Below, in pieces: positions 12,150-14,950 of a stretch of 14,950 nt of DNA (the first letter of the stretch is position 1; every line of letters starts with the position of its first letter). A program made the position numbers and the translations under genes. Source of the DNA: STF1-138 sp035356975 (GTDB taxonomy: Bacteria > Patescibacteriota > Patescibacteriia > UBA1558 > S5-K13). Below the pieces are notes generated by a model that did no database searches, was not told where the DNA came from, and saw only the letters and a list, made by a program, of their open reading frames with translations. The stretch lies in NCBI GenBank assembly GCA_035356975.1, contig DAORGW010000019.1:1-14950 (forward strand), written 5' to 3'.

Positions 12150-12160
12150 AAAATAATAAT

Positions 12161-14785
12161 ATGAAAAGCGAAATACAAAATTTTTATTTTATAATATTTA
12201 TAATATTTTTTGCTACACTCTTGATTTTTATAAACACATCACGTGCAGAGGGATTAATATTTTCTGAAATTATGTATGATCCACAGGGAACTGACATCGG
12301 AAATGAGTGGGTTGAAGTTTTTAATAATACGAGTTCTACAATTAGCATAACAAGTGATTTCAGATTTAATAATGGATCTAATCATGTAATAAATTTGATT
12401 TCCGGAGTTTCAGAAATAGAACCTCTAAATTTTTTTATAATAACAAATAATTCTCAAAATTTTTTAAATAATTATCCAAATTACTCCCCTGCTCTATTTG
12501 AATCATCATTTAGTTTGAATAATACGAGCGGTATAATAAAAATTTTACAAGGATCTAATTTGCTAGTAGAACAATCTTATATAAATACACTTGGTGCAAA
12601 TGACAATGGAAAATCACTTGAAAAAATTGATTTATTTGTTGAAAACAATGATTGGCAAGAATCATACATTATTGGTGGAACCCCAGGACTTTTTTCAAGT
12701 ACAGCACCCGAAAATATTGCACCAATTGCCGTTATCAATATAAGCACAACAACTTTTTATATTGGCGATGTAATTTTTTTTGATGCGAGTTCTTCAACGG
12801 ATGATAATTTAGAAAATCTTTCATATTTTTGGAATATAGAAAACACCACAAGCTCAAGTGATAAAATTTTTAATTACTCTTTTACAAATCCGGGAATATA
12901 TAATGTAGAGCTAATTGTTTCAGATGGATTTTTACAAGACTCAGAAAACATATCCATAAGTATTTTAGAAAATAACCAAATAGATTATAGAAATCAAATT
13001 ATAATAAATGAATTTTTGCCAAATCCAGAAGGAAGTGATAATACCGAATGGATCGAATTAAAAAATATTAGCGATAACACTATAAATTTAGAAAATTTTT
13101 ACATAAAAGATGCCTCAGGAAAAAAATATGTTTTTTCTCTAAGTGATTTTGACAATCTTAATTTAGAAGGAGAAGATTTTTTTACTATTGATTATAGTGT
13201 CTCTGATATAACTTTAAATAATTCCAGCGACTCTTTGTATTTGTTTGATAAAAACGATAATAAAATATTTGAAATTTCTTACTCAAATCCAGAAGAGGGA
13301 CTTTCATATGCTTATTTTGATGGTTTTTGGGAGTGGACAAATATTTTAACAAAAAATGCAGAAAATCAGAGGCAAATTATAAACAGACCAGAGGCAATTA
13401 TTGATATAAGCGGAGATTTTTTTACAGGAAATGAAATAAATTTTTCTGCAGCAAATTCATATAATGCAGGTGGTGGAGAGTTGTCATATAAGTGGTATAT
13501 AAATAATTACTTAAAAAGTAGAGAAGAACAATTTCAGACAAAATTTGATACAAGTGGGACAAAATTAATAAAATTAGTTGTCACAAATTCAGATAATTTT
13601 TCAGGAGAAAGTATACAAAACATAGAAATAAAAGACTATAAAACACCCACTACTACAGCCAGTTCAACTATTTCATGTAATTTTGATTCAAAATCAAAAA
13701 TAATTATTAGCGAAATATTTCCTAATCCAAAAGGAGTTGACGATGGAGAGTTTATAGAATTATATAATCCAAACGATTATGAGATTGATTTAACAAATTT
13801 TAGTCTCAATGATACGAGTACTTATTTTTATAAACTAAGTAATAAAATTTCTGCTAAGTCATTTTTTACTTTATACAAAGAAGATTCAAAAATTTCTTTA
13901 AATAATTCCAATGAAGAAATAAAATTCTATGATTGTAATAAAAATATTATTGCAAGTGTTAAATATGAAAAAAGTATAGAAGATAAATCCTATTCCTATA
14001 ATTTTTTAGACGATGATTATTTTTGGACAGATCCAAGTCCAGACGACGATAATGTTTTTACTTTAGAAAATAATTTAATAATATCAACTGACGATGAAAC
14101 ATTAGACAGCTTTATTCCTAATTTTTTAGGAATTATTGTTTCAGATCCCGGGGAAATTAAAAAAAATATTTTCTATATTTGTTTTTACGATATAAATAAT
14201 GATTTAGTTGATTACGAAAATTGTATAGAAGCAAAATCAAAATCCACAAATAATGTTTTTAAAAAAGGAGATGTGTTAAATTTTTATGGCGAAATTAAAG
14301 AAGATGAAGACAAATCTACTGTAAGTATTTCTGAAGCAGAAAAAATTAAATTTGTTGAATTACAAAATCCAGATATTTTTGAAATAGATGATGTTTTGAA
14401 TTCCAACCTCAACTCTTTTGTTTCAATAGAGGGACAAATTTTAAAAATCAATAAAAAAAGTTTTTACATCGGAGATGAAGATAATAAATTAAAAATAAAA
14501 TTTAAAGATTTAGAAGATTTAAAATTACAAAAATCAGATAATGTATATATAAGAGGAATAGTCGTTTCCGACGGAGAAACAAAAGCAATTTATATAAGAG
14601 ATAAAAATGATGTTTTAATTCAAAAAGTTTTGTCTGAAAGAGAATCGCCCCCCCCTACTAGCACAATAGAAAGTTTAGATAATTTACAAAATAAGAAAGG
14701 GGATTTTTTAGGAATTGTCATTTTTATTTCCTCAATAATTCTAATAATTTTTTTCTTTATAAAAAATAAATTGAAGAAAAAATAA
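12161..14785 (+). CDS. large surface protein: three lamin-tail and two PKD-like domains
   Basis: An 874-residue cell-surface protein. A signal-type segment (about 9-29, ending SRAEG) may be cleaved. Domain order: lamin-tail domain 1 (31-175, IFSEIMYDPQGTDIGNEWVEVFN), PKD-like 1 (187-268), lamin-tail 2 (279-395, IIINEFLPNPEGSDNTEWIELKN), PKD-like 2 (409-491), lamin-tail 3 (513-625, IIISEIFPNPKGVDDGEFIELYN), then a region with two OB-like beta segments (about 650-822, with GDVLNFYGEI and SFVSIEGQI), a Pro/Ser linker (829-835), and a C-terminal membrane helix (848-867) with a Lys-rich stop-transfer end. It would be anchored by its C-terminus with the rest outside. Bacterial lamin-tail domains often occur with extracellular nucleases and ComEC-like proteins, so contact with DNA or surfaces is possible but inferred. 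A C8 tract (14648-14655) lies just before the anchor. No Shine-Dalgarno is seen. Confidence 0.9.
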   Translation: MKSEIQNFYFIIFIIFFATLLIFINTSRAEGLIFSEIMYDPQGTDIGNEWVEVFNNTSSTISITSDFRFNNGSNHVINLISGVSEIEPLNFFIITNNSQNFLNNYPNYSPALFESSFSLNNTSGIIKILQGSNLLVEQSYINTLGANDNGKSLEKIDLFVENNDWQESYIIGGTPGLFSSTAPENIAPIAVINISTTTFYIGDVIFFDASSSTDDNLENLSYFWNIENTTSSSDKIFNYSFTNPGIYNVELIVSDGFLQDSENISISILENNQIDYRNQIIINEFLPNPEGSDNTEWIELKNISDNTINLENFYIKDASGKKYVFSLSDFDNLNLEGEDFFTIDYSVSDITLNNSSDSLYLFDKNDNKIFEISYSNPEEGLSYAYFDGFWEWTNILTKNAENQRQIINRPEAIIDISGDFFTGNEINFSAANSYNAGGGELSYKWYINNYLKSREEQFQTKFDTSGTKLIKLVVTNSDNFSGESIQNIEIKDYKTPTTTASSTISCNFDSKSKIIISEIFPNPKGVDDGEFIELYNPNDYEIDLTNFSLNDTSTYFYKLSNKISAKSFFTLYKEDSKISLNNSNEEIKFYDCNKNIIASVKYEKSIEDKSYSYNFLDDDYFWTDPSPDDDNVFTLENNLIISTDDETLDSFIPNFLGIIVSDPGEIKKNIFYICFYDINNDLVDYENCIEAKSKSTNNVFKKGDVLNFYGEIKEDEDKSTVSISEAEKIKFVELQNPDIFEIDDVLNSNLNSFVSIEGQILKINKKSFYIGDEDNKLKIKFKDLEDLKLQKSDNVYIRGIVVSDGETKAIYIRDKNDVLIQKVLSERESPPPTSTIESLDNLQNKKGDFLGIVIFISSIILIIFFFIKNKLKKK
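14648..14655 (+). repeat. C8 homopolymer tract upstream of the membrane-anchor codons
   Basis: Eight C in a row encode the Pro-rich linker just before the C-terminal membrane helix of the 12161 gene. Such runs are rare in sequence this AT-rich and are prone to slippage. Confidence 0.6.
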
Positions 14786-14798
14786 AAAAATCCTCCCC

Positions 14799-14847
14799 CG
14801 CCGACCTGATATAAAAAATATTTTTTATTTCTTGTATCAGGTAAGCG
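14799..14847 (+). terminator. long hairpin after the lamin-tail gene
   Basis: CGC (14799-14801) and ACCTGATA (14804-14811) pair with TATCAGGT (14835-14842) and GCG (14845-14847), with a small internal loop. The interior AAAAAATATTTTTT is itself self-complementary. It begins 14 bp after the stop codon, but no T-tract follows the right arm, so it may act as an mRNA 3'-end stabiliser rather than a classic terminator. Confidence 0.45.
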
Positions 14848-14865
14848 AGAGAAGATAAATTGAAT

Positions 14866-14923
14866 GATATTTTTTTGTCGAATCTCGTAGAGTGTACAAG
14901 ATTTCTTAATGACAAAAAATATC
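14866..14923. repeat. long inverted repeat at the window end
   Basis: GATA-T7-GTC (14866-14879) is complementary to GAC-A6-TATC (14911-14923) apart from one extra T. Inside, AATCT (14881-14885) can pair with AGATT (14900-14904). It is separate from the hairpin before it, and no coding frame is seen in 14786-14950. It could be a terminator acting leftward or rightward for a gene outside the window, or the end of a small element. Confidence 0.45.
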
Positions 14924-14950
14924 TTTCTACATTATATATTAAATTAAAAA

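Noticed and set aside
1..14950. CRISPR array, cas genes, toxin-antitoxin pair, restriction system or prophage
   Set aside because: No regularly spaced direct repeats and no protein with matching motifs were found on either strand.

Overview
The window looks like a piece of the chromosome of a Patescibacteria (Candidate Phyla Radiation) bacterium, probably of the Parcubacteria type. The reasons are its very AT-rich composition, short intergenic gaps, and several protein modules typical of that group: a C-terminal surface module with a YFVDNKNIRHAYP-like repeat, a lamin-tail/PKD surface protein, a Gmad2-domain membrane protein, a protein with the 'VWICENGVWIKHGNP' motif, and a 'GLRHRGRS...DLWIDCVGDE' protein. 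TGA ends at least two genes, so the Gracilibacteria/Absconditabacteria UGA=Gly code does not apply. The organism is inferred; no rRNA or large marker gene is present.

Layout. 1-1208: a possible transposase remnant, tRNA-Leu(UAG) with its own promoter and terminator, and a membrane-anchored protein of unknown function, all read leftward. 1327-3318: an orphan terminator hairpin, a cell-surface Ig-like protein, and an RRM RNA-binding protein whose 5' leader carries a perfect 15-bp inverted repeat ending next to its start codon. 3361-6981: two HAD phosphatases flank a leftward unit made of a frameshifted small gene, an endonuclease V-type pyrimidine-dimer glycosylase and the CCA-adding enzyme; the last two overlap by ATGA. 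7010-8280: tRNA-Leu(UAA) with promoter and terminator, then a CPR-type protein of unknown function behind a folded leader and a consensus Shine-Dalgarno. 8415-9960: leftward trmD, khpA (KH-domain RNA-binding protein) and mscL. 10114-11259: a two-gene operon of membrane-anchored extracellular proteins (Gmad2; Kazal-like). 11260-11687: a 430-bp gene-poor gap with competing inverted repeats and, leftward, a promoter followed by a compact RNA that can form either a three-way junction or a terminator. 11688-14950: ssb, a structured spacer, a large lamin-tail/PKD surface protein, and two long terminal hairpins.

The recurring themes are tRNA and translation maintenance (two tRNA-Leu genes, CCA-adding enzyme, TrmD, KhpA, RRM protein), DNA protection (pyrimidine-dimer glycosylase, SSB), and an envelope of single-span extracellular proteins. 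Most genes have no visible Shine-Dalgarno; three (starts at 1119, 6325 and 7305) have strong ones. The least explained material is RNA: the 11487-11584 element, the 11298-11415 repeats, the leaders at 2892 and 7244, and the spacer at 12098. All homology calls rest on recognising motifs by eye; no database search or folding program was run.
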